Shown here in pieces: positions 1-7,996 of a DNA stretch of 64,000 nucleotides (position 1 is the first letter of the stretch; every line of letters begins with the position of its first letter). The stretch covers positions 12,801-76,800 of the forward strand of contig CAWVXY010000014.1 in the NCBI GenBank assembly GCA_963934295.1, given 5' to 3'. A program made the position numbers and the translations under genes. The stretch is from Seribacter sp963934295. GTDB taxonomy: Bacteria > Verrucomicrobiota > Verrucomicrobiia > Opitutales > Seribacteraceae. The notes beneath the pieces were generated by a model, which saw nothing but the letters and a program-made list of their open reading frames with translations, did not search any database and was not told the origin of the DNA.

Positions 1-1
1 T

Positions 2-646
2 AGCGGTGCAATTCTCAGCTATATTATGTGCAAGGCGATGAATCGGAGCCTGGCAAATGTAATTTTCGGAGGATTTGGAACTGCCGGAGGCAGTGCCGCT
101 ACTGCATCGGAGATTGAGGGCTCAATTACTGAAACAAGTGCAGATGAAGTGGCGGAAGAATTAAAAGAAGCCAAGGAAGTTATGATCGTGCCCGGATATG
201 GTATGGCGGTGGCGCAGGCTCAGCATGTGGTAAAGGATATTACTGAGACCCTGAGAGGGAAAGATGTGAATGTTCGTTTTGCGATTCATCCAGTAGCTGG
301 ACGTTTGCCTGGGCACATGAATGTTTTACTCGCTGAGGCAAATGTGCCTTACGACATTGTATTTGAAATGGACGAGATTAATGACGATTTGCCTGATGTG
401 GATGTTTTGTTGGTTGTGGGAGCGAACGATATTGTAAATCCATCCGCCCTCGAGGATTCAAGTAGTCCGATTGCCGGGATGCCTGTGATCGAGGCTTGGA
501 ATGCCAAATCGGTCGTTGCTTTGAAAAGAAGTATGGCTGCTGGTTATTCCGGGGTGGAAAACCCGCTCTATTTTAAGGACAATACCAATATGCTATTCGG
601 CGACGCCAAGGACACATTGTCGGCGGTTTTCTCCAAGCTTAGTTAA
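2..646 (+). CDS. pntB: NAD(P) transhydrogenase subunit beta, 3' part
   Basis: C-terminal 214 residues of the beta subunit of the proton-pumping membrane transhydrogenase, which moves hydride between NADH and NADP+. The frame is open from base 2 with no start, so the 5' part (membrane domain II) lies off the left edge. The first residues, SGAILSYIMCKAMNRS, are the conserved run entering domain III. The NADP(H)-binding domain follows, with the GYGMAVAQAQ fingerprint (about residues 64-73) and VGANDIVNP (about 139-147). The stop is TAA at 644-646. The alpha subunit genes presumably lie upstream. The call is secure because both domain III signatures are intact. Confidence 0.95.
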   Translation, partial: SGAILSYIMCKAMNRSLANVIFGGFGTAGGSAATASEIEGSITETSADEVAEELKEAKEVMIVPGYGMAVAQAQHVVKDITETLRGKDVNVRFAIHPVAGRLPGHMNVLLAEANVPYDIVFEMDEINDDLPDVDVLLVVGANDIVNPSALEDSSSPIAGMPVIEAWNAKSVVALKRSMAAGYSGVENPLYFKDNTNMLFGDAKDTLSAVFSKLS

Positions 647-715
647 GTTTGAAAATTTAACTTGGGTTCGATATTGGCTTGCTCTGCAGTCTTTTAAAAA
701 AAGATGATATGAAAT

Positions 716-2152
716 ATGAGAACTTTTCCATTATTTCTTTTTACCTTTCTCTTCACTACTTTTGGTTTATTCGGCGAATCAATTTATAAACCAAAACTTG
801 TTAATAGTAAAAATGGAGATCATCATGATTTTCCCTTGGGCGTTCTCGAAGCTACCGGTCGCCTCACGGATGGAGATAACCAGATTCTCATTATGGATGT
901 TGGGAAAGGGGGTGCTGCTCAGAAAGCTGGTCTTTTAGCTGGCGATCGATTGGTACGGATCGACGGAAAAATTCCGTCCGTTTTTTCTAAGAAAACGGAT
1001 ACCGGATTGGAAGGTCCTCAGGCTCTTCTTGGTCAAAGTTTAAATCTTAAGTCGTCTGCTTTAAATCCGGTTTTGTCCCTTGGGGTGAGAAGAGAGTCCG
1101 AGAAGCTTAGTTTATCAGTAAACTTGCCTCCGAGCCTCCCTTTTACTTTATCTAATCCAATCTCCTGCAAAAAAAGAAAAGATTTTTTACACGGAATCTC
1201 TGAGCATTTAGTTGATGTTCAGGAAAAGAATGGTCGATGGAAACCCGGGGTGGGGGGAGACGCAGATGTTTATACTACCGCATTTTGCGGACTTGTTCTT
1301 TTGGCGAATAACGACCCGTCTCATCTTTCATCAATTAAGAAGGCGATCGAGTTTGTGAAGAAAGCCAGTATTGCATCGATCGATTTAAATGACCCGAAGA
1401 AAGGACCTAAGAATTGGCAGACTGCTGCTAATGGAATTTTTCTTGCTGAATATCAACTAGCCACAGGGGATAAAACCTATTTTGAAGAATTGAAAAAGTG
1501 TTGTGATCTTTTGAGCAAGAGAGTTACGGAGAAAGGAACCATGGGGCATCATTACTCGATTCCTTACAGTGGTGGTGGACTCATTGTGATTAATGTACAG
1601 GCACATTTGGCTTGGTCTCTGGCTGAAAAGTGTGGTCATCCAATCAATGAAAAATCATGGCATAATTCTTTTTCCGAGGTGAAGAAGTCGCTTGATCCCA
1701 AGACGGGTGCCTTGGGCTATTCTTCCCGGGCACCTTGGAGCCCGGATATTGCGGCAAGAACGGGTGCAATGATTACGGCACTAATTGTGGCAGGTCGGGA
1801 AAAGAATTTTGCGCACTCACTTGCTGAATCCCTCGTTCAACTAAACGGAAGGATGCGTCATGCACATGCGATGTCTTCGATCGGTTTGATTTTTGGATTT
1901 TCCGGGATCAAACTGGGTGCTCTAAAACATTACGGCCGAGTAATGGAGGCATGGATGCCATATTTAGAGTTGTCCCGATTACCTCAGGGAAGTGCTATTT
2001 ATTTCGGAGGTAAACGAAATATCGGCGGAGATCAATACCTGGGAATTTCTTCAATTGGAAATGCTATGGTAGGAATGATTCTTGCAAGTGCAGAGGATCT
2101 ACTTTTTATGCACGGAGGGAAAAGAAAAGGCTGGTTCATTGATCAAAACTGA
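716..2152 (+). CDS. Exported PDZ and DUF6288-type protein
   Basis: 478 residues with an N-terminal signal peptide (hydrophobic residues 4-20, ending FGLFGES). Residues about 55-125 form a PDZ domain: DVGKGGAAQKAGLLAGDRLVRI has the usual glycine-rich carboxylate loop and helix. The remaining 300 residues look like an alpha/alpha-toroid of the prenyltransferase/terpene-cyclase shape, with WKPGVGGDADVYTTAFCGLV and repeated aromatic and glycine-rich turns. This matches what I know as DUF6288 proteins of Verrucomicrobia and Planctomycetes, whose function is unknown. No catalytic residues could be assigned. It starts 69 nt after pntB without a Shine-Dalgarno sequence. Periplasmic location is inferred from the signal peptide. 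Confidence 0.75.
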   Translation: MRTFPLFLFTFLFTTFGLFGESIYKPKLVNSKNGDHHDFPLGVLEATGRLTDGDNQILIMDVGKGGAAQKAGLLAGDRLVRIDGKIPSVFSKKTDTGLEGPQALLGQSLNLKSSALNPVLSLGVRRESEKLSLSVNLPPSLPFTLSNPISCKKRKDFLHGISEHLVDVQEKNGRWKPGVGGDADVYTTAFCGLVLLANNDPSHLSSIKKAIEFVKKASIASIDLNDPKKGPKNWQTAANGIFLAEYQLATGDKTYFEELKKCCDLLSKRVTEKGTMGHHYSIPYSGGGLIVINVQAHLAWSLAEKCGHPINEKSWHNSFSEVKKSLDPKTGALGYSSRAPWSPDIAARTGAMITALIVAGREKNFAHSLAESLVQLNGRMRHAHAMSSIGLIFGFSGIKLGALKHYGRVMEAWMPYLELSRLPQGSAIYFGGKRNIGGDQYLGISSIGNAMVGMILASAEDLLFMHGGKRKGWFIDQN

Positions 2153-2192
2153 AGACTTATGTTTGATCAAAGATATTCGTTTTTATGACTCA

Positions 2193-2212
2193 TACTTTGA
2201 TTAATCAAAGTA
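2193..2212. promoter_or_regulatory. 20-bp perfect palindrome upstream of barrel gene
   Basis: TACTTTGATTAATCAAAGTA is its own reverse complement. It lies 41 nt after the DUF6288 stop and about 90 nt before the likely start of the next gene. A TTGACA hexamer begins at 2219, only 6 nt past the palindrome, followed 17 nt later by TATGTA, a poor -10 match. A shorter palindrome, TTTGATCAAA, sits at 2162-2171 and shares the TTTGAT half. Possible readings are a dimeric-repressor operator at a promoter, or a hairpin ending the upstream transcript. There is no T-run, so I favour the operator. Function is inferred. Confidence 0.35.
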
Positions 2213-2302
2213 ACTTATTTGACAATGCGAAGTATAGCATTTATGTACTTCGAGGTCATATCAAATTATTTAAAAATCAAATTTTGTAGAATTCCAAAAT
2301 AC

Positions 2303-3052
2303 ATGAACTTAATTTCTCTAAAATATTTAATATCAGTATTCTTTTTATGGCATTGCATGCTATTCGGGCATGAAACGGAAACGAATAAGCCGTTCGAAAA
2401 AATGCATGTGCACCAAACCTTTAGTGCTCATGCCCATGCCGGATGGGAAAGCCGTTATTTTTCAGAGGGGCGGGATTCTTTAAATGGAAAGTCTCTTTGG
2501 AACAGTTCATTGGAACTCGGATATGATCATTTTTCTGGAGGGGTCTGGTATGGGAGGTCTTCCAATCATCAATATGATGAACTGCAGTATAACTTCGCTC
2601 TGACACAGGAAATTGATGAGTATTCATTTTATGCCGGTTATACGCATTTACTTTTTCCAAAAGATGATGAGTCGGATGATGAATGGTCTTTGGGAATTAG
2701 TTATGAAGGTTTACCCTTCGAACTAACGACATCTTTGGATGCTTCTTATTCCATGGATGCAAAGGGTACTTTTTATGAGTGGTCCAGTACCCGTGAATTT
2801 CATCCTCAGGAAGATCTTGATATTTCCCTTTCGGGAACATTCGGTTGGAACGAAGGCTATGTGTCAGACGGGCACAATGGATTGAATTTTTTCTCTCTTG
2901 GAAGTGGGGCCAAAAAAATACTTTCAGAAAGTTTTTCGCTTCTAGGGCATGGAGTGTACAGTTGGGCCATTGATCCGGATTCCAACTTAGCGGGAGATCA
3001 GGACCTAAAGGATTTCTTTCATTTTGGTCTGGGCGTTGAGTTTGATTTTTAA
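2303..3052 (+). CDS. Small outer-membrane beta-barrel protein
   Basis: 249 residues from the ATG at 2303. The frame extends upstream to a TTG at 2219, but that codon lies in a candidate -35 box and only the ATG gives a proper signal peptide (MNLISLKYLISVFFLWHCML, then FGHETE). The mature part is rich in alternating aromatic/hydrophobic strands with D/G/S-rich turns (GWESRYFSEGRDS, LELGYDHFSGGVWYGRSS, YSFYAGYTHLLF). It ends in VEFDF, the terminal-Phe signature of outer-membrane barrels. About 10-12 strands would fit, similar in pattern to TorF-type putative porins. Substrate is unknown. A histidine cluster near the mature N-terminus (MHVHQTFSAHAHAGW) is odd and could bind metal. Confidence 0.7.
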   Translation: MNLISLKYLISVFFLWHCMLFGHETETNKPFEKMHVHQTFSAHAHAGWESRYFSEGRDSLNGKSLWNSSLELGYDHFSGGVWYGRSSNHQYDELQYNFALTQEIDEYSFYAGYTHLLFPKDDESDDEWSLGISYEGLPFELTTSLDASYSMDAKGTFYEWSSTREFHPQEDLDISLSGTFGWNEGYVSDGHNGLNFFSLGSGAKKILSESFSLLGHGVYSWAIDPDSNLAGDQDLKDFFHFGLGVEFDF

Positions 3053-3182
3053 TGATTTAACTTAAAATTACTCGATCAATCCCTTGCATTCTTTGATTGA
3101 GAATAATTAGAATCGTTGCATAGGCACTCTGTTTTGACTACTGCTCAAAACCATACATGCCAAATTTTTATAATCTTTAGAT

Positions 3183-3707
3183 ATGCCTTACTCAATCGAA
3201 GTACACTTTGACGATATTACCAACGCTACCATTCGAAATATGTGGAAGGTTATATCAGAGAATAATATTCCCTGCCGGGCCTTTGAAAAAAACTTTTCTC
3301 CCCATTTGACCCTGGTGTATGGAGAAATTACCGGTCCAAAGAAAGTGAATTGGGAATTTCTGACATCGCAAAAAAGCTTTCAAATCGAATTCACCGGATT
3401 AGCGGCGTTTCCCGATCGGGGTGTTCTTTTTCTTTCCCCCGAAAATTCGCAGTTATTATCGGATCTTCATAAATTGCATGACAGTCACATTGAGTTTTCT
3501 TCCATGAATAAATTTTATCGGGTCGATCTATGGGATCCTCATTGTTCATTGGCGAGTAGATTATCCCCCAAGCAATTAGAAAAATGTGTTTCTTTGTTTG
3601 ATGATTTTCAATTTCCAATTCAAGCAACATGTGTCTCTTCGAATTTTGTAAAATATCCTGACCCTAAAGTACTTTCTTCCTTCGAGTATCAAATGCCTGA
3701 AGGATAA
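3183..3707 (+). CDS. 2H phosphoesterase, 2'-5' RNA ligase family
   Basis: 174 residues, cytoplasmic (no signal peptide). It carries the two H-x-T/S motifs of the 2H phosphoesterase superfamily: H41-L-T43 in SPHLTLVY and H120-C-S122 in DPHCSLA. They are about 80 residues apart, as in ThpR/LigT proteins, where the paired histidines act on 2',3'-cyclic phosphates or 2'-5' bonds. The length fits the family. It stands alone, 130 nt after the barrel gene and 153 nt before a sulfatase, so context does not narrow the substrate. An RNA-end or cyclic-nucleotide phosphodiesterase is more likely than a true ligase, by family knowledge. Confidence 0.8.
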   Translation: MPYSIEVHFDDITNATIRNMWKVISENNIPCRAFEKNFSPHLTLVYGEITGPKKVNWEFLTSQKSFQIEFTGLAAFPDRGVLFLSPENSQLLSDLHKLHDSHIEFSSMNKFYRVDLWDPHCSLASRLSPKQLEKCVSLFDDFQFPIQATCVSSNFVKYPDPKVLSSFEYQMPEG

Positions 3708-3860
3708 CTTCCTCATTTTCGTAAGCATGCCTTGTGCATTGTAAATATTGTTTCTGGGTTTCTACACCACTAAGGCGAAATACAAATTGATAGAATTAAG
3801 TAAGAAATTGTGTACAAACCGACATAATAATTTGTAACATCTAATTTAATCCAAATTTTA

Positions 3861-5288
3861 ATGAATACTCGGCCAAACATTATTTTTATTATTACCGACC
3901 AACAACGCTTTGATACGATTGCAGCGCTTGGTAATGACCACATGGACACTCCGCATATGGATCGTCTTGTAAATGAGGGAGTTTCTTTCAACAACTGTTT
4001 CATCACCGCAGCATCCTGTGCCCCGGCCCGGGCGAGCCTTTTTACTGGCTATTATCCACATACAACGGGGATTTTTAAAAATGCGGACTCCTGGAAACGT
4101 TCATGGATTGAGCAGTTGGCGGAAACGGGTTACCGATGTGTCAATGTGGGAAAAATGCATAGCTACCCTTATCATACTCCATTGGGTTTTCATGAACGAT
4201 ATGTGGTGGAGAATAAAGACCGGTATTTGGAGGAACGTTATTATTTTGACGAATGGGACAAGGCACTGAAGGCCCGTGGGTTGGTTAAGCAGCAACGTGA
4301 ATTTTATCGTAAGCGGGCTGATTATAAGGATGCTCTAGGTGCTTTTGACTGGGAGCTTCCGGAGGATATGCATCCTGATATGTTTGTGGGAGACACCGCT
4401 ACCTGGTGGTTGAACACCTATCCAAAAACAGAACCCCTATTTTTACAGATTGGGTTTCCTGGACCTCACCCACCTTATGATCCGACGAAGCGATTCAGTG
4501 AGCCTTATTTAAAGAAAGACCTGCCGTTAATGGAGGTTACTAAAGAGGAACTGGATGGTTTACCTGAGCCACTGAAAGGTCTGAGGAAGCACAATAATGA
4601 AGTGGATCATGATTCGGTTGTGCTTGACCTTGAACCAAGTCGTGAACAACGCCACCGGCAAAGGGCATATTACTTGGCGAATGTAAGTATGATAGATGAG
4701 AAGGTTGGTGAAATTTTATCTACTTTGGAAAAACAGGGTTATTTGGAAAATGGAATTGTAATCTTTAGTTCTGATCACGGAGATTGTTTAACCGATCATG
4801 GTCATAGTCAAAAATGGACTATGTATGATTTAGTAACTCGGATTCCCATGGTTGTATGGGCACCCGGTATATTTGAGGGCGGTCGTTCCATAGACGGTTT
4901 GTGCCAGCATATGGATATCGGGCCAGCTATACTTGAGATGGCCGGGATTGAGGTTCCACAAACTTTCGAAGCCCAGTCAGTTTTACCCGCAATACAGGGA
5001 AAAGACTGGACGCCTCGTGACTATGTTTATGCTGAGCAAATCAAAGATGGTATCTTAACGGAAACAGAATTTATGAGCATGATTCGAAATGAAGAATGGA
5101 AATTAGTTCATTTCCTTCATATGAAATGTGGTCAATTGTTTAACTTGAAAGATGATCCAGATGAGGTGGTGAATTTGTGGGATGAACCTGCCGCAAGTGG
5201 AGTGAAGCAAAAACTTTTGGATCAACTCCGTGAATGGCATATTGAAAGTCAGGTTCACACCCATGACTGGGCTGCGGAATGGCGATGA
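3861..5288 (+). CDS. Type I sulfatase, cytoplasmic
   Basis: 475-residue arylsulfatase-family enzyme that hydrolyses sulfate esters. Metal-binding residues lie in FIITDQQR (D13). The formylglycine motif is C53-A-P-A-R, with Cys53 the residue to be oxidised. The C-terminal metal site is SSDHGD (D305, H306). It has no signal peptide (MNTRPNIIFIITD starts at the first beta strand), unlike the four other sulfatases in the window, so it probably acts on small imported sulfated sugars. It is followed 21 nt later by an exported lactonase and then by gluconate genes, suggesting a late step in sulfated-sugar catabolism. No formylglycine-generating enzyme is encoded here. Confidence 0.9.
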   Translation: MNTRPNIIFIITDQQRFDTIAALGNDHMDTPHMDRLVNEGVSFNNCFITAASCAPARASLFTGYYPHTTGIFKNADSWKRSWIEQLAETGYRCVNVGKMHSYPYHTPLGFHERYVVENKDRYLEERYYFDEWDKALKARGLVKQQREFYRKRADYKDALGAFDWELPEDMHPDMFVGDTATWWLNTYPKTEPLFLQIGFPGPHPPYDPTKRFSEPYLKKDLPLMEVTKEELDGLPEPLKGLRKHNNEVDHDSVVLDLEPSREQRHRQRAYYLANVSMIDEKVGEILSTLEKQGYLENGIVIFSSDHGDCLTDHGHSQKWTMYDLVTRIPMVVWAPGIFEGGRSIDGLCQHMDIGPAILEMAGIEVPQTFEAQSVLPAIQGKDWTPRDYVYAEQIKDGILTETEFMSMIRNEEWKLVHFLHMKCGQLFNLKDDPDEVVNLWDEPAASGVKQKLLDQLREWHIESQVHTHDWAAEWR

Positions 5289-5309
5289 AATTTTAATCCC
5301 TACAAACCA

Positions 5310-6341
5310 ATGAAAAAATCAGTTATTACCCGTTCCTTTTTATTCCTTCTTCTCTACAGCTTCACACTTGTTGGTAAGGATTATCCCACCACTGGTTCTG
5401 TCGAGCGATTGGATGCTTCCATTAACCAACTCATTCCTCTGGATGCAAAAATTGAAATTCTGGCAGAGGGATATGACTGGTCTGAAGGCCCGGTATGGAT
5501 ATCCCAGGGGGATTTTTTGCTTTATTCTGATGTGCCCACCAATAAAATCTACAAATGGAAGGAAGGGGAGGGAGCAAGTGTTTATTTGGATCCATCCGGT
5601 TACACTTCCAAAGAAAGAAGACCGGGTGAGTCTGGATCCAATGGTTTGACCCTTGATGAACAAGGTAGGTTGATCATTTGCCAGCATGGAGACCGGCGTG
5701 TGGCCCGTATGAATGCACCGACCGAGTCACCCCGTGCGGTATATGAAACCCTCGCGGGTAAGTATAAGGGTAAACGTTTTAACAGTCCAAATGATTTGGT
5801 CTATAATCAGAAGGGTGAACTTTATTTTACCGACCCTCCATATGGTCTGGTTCAAAAAGAAAAGGACCCGAAACGTGAAATTGATTTTCAGGGAGTATAT
5901 CTTCTTCGTAAGAACGGAGAAGTCGTGCTCGTCGCCAAGGATCTCGAACGACCGAACGGGATTACACTTTCCCCTAACGAAAAAACTTTGTATGTGGCGA
6001 ATTCTCATGGTCCGCGCCCGATTTGGATGTCTTATGAACTGAAGAAAAACGGTATGGCAAAAAAGGGTAAGCTATTCTTTGACTCCACAGAGTATCGAAA
6101 AAAACATCCATCCCGAAAAGGGGGGAATGATGGTATGAAAGTGGATGTGGATGGAAATATATGGGCGACCGGACCCGGAGGAGTTTTAGTATTTTCCCCC
6201 GAGGGCAAACATCTGGGTACTGTTCTTACTGGCCAGCGCACCGCAAATTGTGCATTTGGAGATGATGGATCCACACTTTATATTACGGCTGATATGTACC
6301 TGATGAGAATCAGGACATCGATCAAAGGGAATGGCTTTTAA
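5310..6341 (+). CDS. Exported SMP-30/gluconolactonase-family protein
   Basis: 343 residues with a clear signal peptide (MKKSVITRSFLFLLLYSFTL). A six-bladed SMP-30/LRE propeller follows: EGYDWSEGPVWI is the typical first metal-ligand strand, FNSPNDLVYNQKGELYFTDP the central metal site, and ERPNGITLSPNEKTLYVANS and GGNDGMKVDVDGNIWATGPGG the later blades. The E, N and D ligands expected for the divalent metal are present. By family it hydrolyses aldonolactones in the periplasm. It is followed closely (23 nt) by a zinc dehydrogenase and then gluconokinase, which fits a lactone -> gluconate role. Substrate specificity cannot be read from sequence. Confidence 0.85.
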   Translation: MKKSVITRSFLFLLLYSFTLVGKDYPTTGSVERLDASINQLIPLDAKIEILAEGYDWSEGPVWISQGDFLLYSDVPTNKIYKWKEGEGASVYLDPSGYTSKERRPGESGSNGLTLDEQGRLIICQHGDRRVARMNAPTESPRAVYETLAGKYKGKRFNSPNDLVYNQKGELYFTDPPYGLVQKEKDPKREIDFQGVYLLRKNGEVVLVAKDLERPNGITLSPNEKTLYVANSHGPRPIWMSYELKKNGMAKKGKLFFDSTEYRKKHPSRKGGNDGMKVDVDGNIWATGPGGVLVFSPEGKHLGTVLTGQRTANCAFGDDGSTLYITADMYLMRIRTSIKGNGF

Positions 6342-6364
6342 ATCCGCGTGAAATGTAAATAGTG

Positions 6365-7396
6365 ATGAAGTCGATGATGCTTACCGAACCCAAGAAGCTT
6401 GAAATTCAAGACTCTCCAATCCCCAGGTTTGGTAAGGATGAAGTTCTGATTCGGGTGAAAGCATGTGGTATTTGCGGGAGTGATGTTCATGGGTACGACG
6501 GAAGCAGCGGTCGAAGGATTCCGCCCCTTATTATGGGCCATGAAGCTGCTGGTTTAATTGAGGAATGTGGATCAGAAGTTTCGGGCTTTTCCAAAGGAGA
6601 CCGAGTCACATTTGATTCAACGGTTTACTGTGGTAAATGCAGTTATTGTAAAAAAGGGCAGGTGAATCTTTGTGATAACCGAATGGTGCTGGGAGTATCC
6701 TGTGAAGATTATCGTAGGCATGGTGCGTTTGCTGAGTTTGTCACCGTACCCAGCCATATAATTTATAAATTACCAGACACTTTTCCATTTGAGCATGCGG
6801 CAATGATTGAGGCGGTATCAGTCGCTGTTCATGCCGTGGGCAGAATTTCATTTGATAGTGGGGACAAATCACTTGTGGTTGGAGCCGGTATGATCGGGTT
6901 GCTTTTAATCCAGGCAATCCGTTCAGCAGGTTGTAGTGAAATTATTGCGGTAGATATGGATAACGACCGTCTTAACTTGGCGAAGAAGTTGGGTGCCACT
7001 CAGGTAATCAATTCTCAGGAAGTGGATGCATTGAGTTTTATACTTAATGAAACCGGAGGGCAGGGTGTGGATAAAAGTTTTGAGGTAGTGGGGGCCACTC
7101 CAACAGTCCAGCTTAGCATTCATGCAGTACGAAAAGGAGGTTCGGTAGTTATGGTGGGAAACCTTGCCCCAGAGGTGGAACTCCCTTTGCAGTCAGTAGT
7201 TACCCGTGAAATTTCTTTATTCGGAACCTGTGCTTCTGCAGGAGAGTATCCTAAATGTATCGAATTGATGGCCGACGGTTCGATTCAGGTAGACCCCTTG
7301 ATCAGTGCCAAGGTGGCACTTGAGGAAGGTCCCGAATGGTTTGAGCGATTGTACGGTCGGGAACCCGGTTTGATGAAAGTAATTCTTACGCCATAA
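6365..7396 (+). CDS. Zinc-dependent medium-chain dehydrogenase
   Basis: 343 residues from the ATG at 6365 (a GTG directly before it at 6362 is also in frame). This is an MDR-family alcohol/polyol dehydrogenase. Catalytic zinc residues lie in ACGICGSDVHGYDG and IMGHEAAG. The structural zinc site is the four-cysteine lobe CGKCSYCKKGQVNLC. The NAD-binding fold starts at VVGAGMIGLL. It resembles sorbitol, galactitol-1-phosphate and threonine dehydrogenases. Lying between a lactonase and gluconokinase, it probably oxidises a sugar, polyol or aldonate, but the exact substrate is inference. Expected to be cytoplasmic. Confidence 0.85.
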   Translation: MKSMMLTEPKKLEIQDSPIPRFGKDEVLIRVKACGICGSDVHGYDGSSGRRIPPLIMGHEAAGLIEECGSEVSGFSKGDRVTFDSTVYCGKCSYCKKGQVNLCDNRMVLGVSCEDYRRHGAFAEFVTVPSHIIYKLPDTFPFEHAAMIEAVSVAVHAVGRISFDSGDKSLVVGAGMIGLLLIQAIRSAGCSEIIAVDMDNDRLNLAKKLGATQVINSQEVDALSFILNETGGQGVDKSFEVVGATPTVQLSIHAVRKGGSVVMVGNLAPEVELPLQSVVTREISLFGTCASAGEYPKCIELMADGSIQVDPLISAKVALEEGPEWFERLYGREPGLMKVILTP

Positions 7397-7449
7397 TTGC
7401 TAGTCGTGCAATTCATGCTTGGTAACCCTAGGAGTGTAGCAAAAGTTCT

Positions 7450-7944
7450 ATGGTTATAATTATTATGGGCGTATGTGGCTCGGGGAAGACCACGATTGGC
7501 GAAAAACTTTCTGAGGTAATGAACGTTAGGTTTATGGAAGGAGATTCTTTCCATTCCGAAACCAATATTAAAAAGATGTCGATGGGAGAACCGTTGACCG
7601 AAAGGGAACGCGAACCATGGTTGAAATCTATAAGAAAAGAAATGGACCTAAGCCTAGAGCAAAATATCCCATGTGTCATTACCTGCTCCGCACTTTCCCG
7701 AAAAAGTCGAGAGATTTTAGGAACCAATAGAGCAGAGATAAAACTCATTTATTTATATGCCCCTCAATCAATCTTGGCGGATCGTATGGAGAAAAGGAAA
7801 AACCATTTTATGCCACCCGACCTTCTTCGTAGCCAATTTGAAGTATTAGAAGAACCTGAATTAAGTGAAGCCTTACATGTCCCGGTCGATATGCCTGCAC
7901 TGGAAGTTACGGACTTCATCATTCAAGAACTCAAGAAATCCTAG
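7450..7944 (+). CDS. gntK: Gluconokinase
   Basis: 164 residues, the normal length for the GntK/IdnK family of P-loop kinases that phosphorylate D-gluconate to 6-phosphogluconate. Walker A is GVCGSGKT at residues 7-14. The substrate region MEGDSFHSETNIKKMSMGEPLTEREREPW is the family hallmark (written in parts: EGDSFHS, then KMSMGEPLTERER, then PWL). The lid element RKNHFMPPDLLRSQFE also matches. It starts 53 nt after the dehydrogenase and probably shares its transcript. With the lactonase at 5310 it completes entry of a sugar acid into the pentose-phosphate or Entner-Doudoroff route. Confidence 0.93.
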   Translation: MVIIIMGVCGSGKTTIGEKLSEVMNVRFMEGDSFHSETNIKKMSMGEPLTEREREPWLKSIRKEMDLSLEQNIPCVITCSALSRKSREILGTNRAEIKLIYLYAPQSILADRMEKRKNHFMPPDLLRSQFEVLEEPELSEALHVPVDMPALEVTDFIIQELKKS

Positions 7945-7996
7945 GTTATTGATTTTTTTCTGACATTTTTATCAAAATTGAAATACAGTGTGTTTT

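Noticed and set aside
3071..3101. Hairpin CTCGATCAA/TTGATTGAG after the barrel gene as a terminator
   Set aside because: The nine-pair stem has one wobble and a 13-nt loop, but no T-tract follows it.
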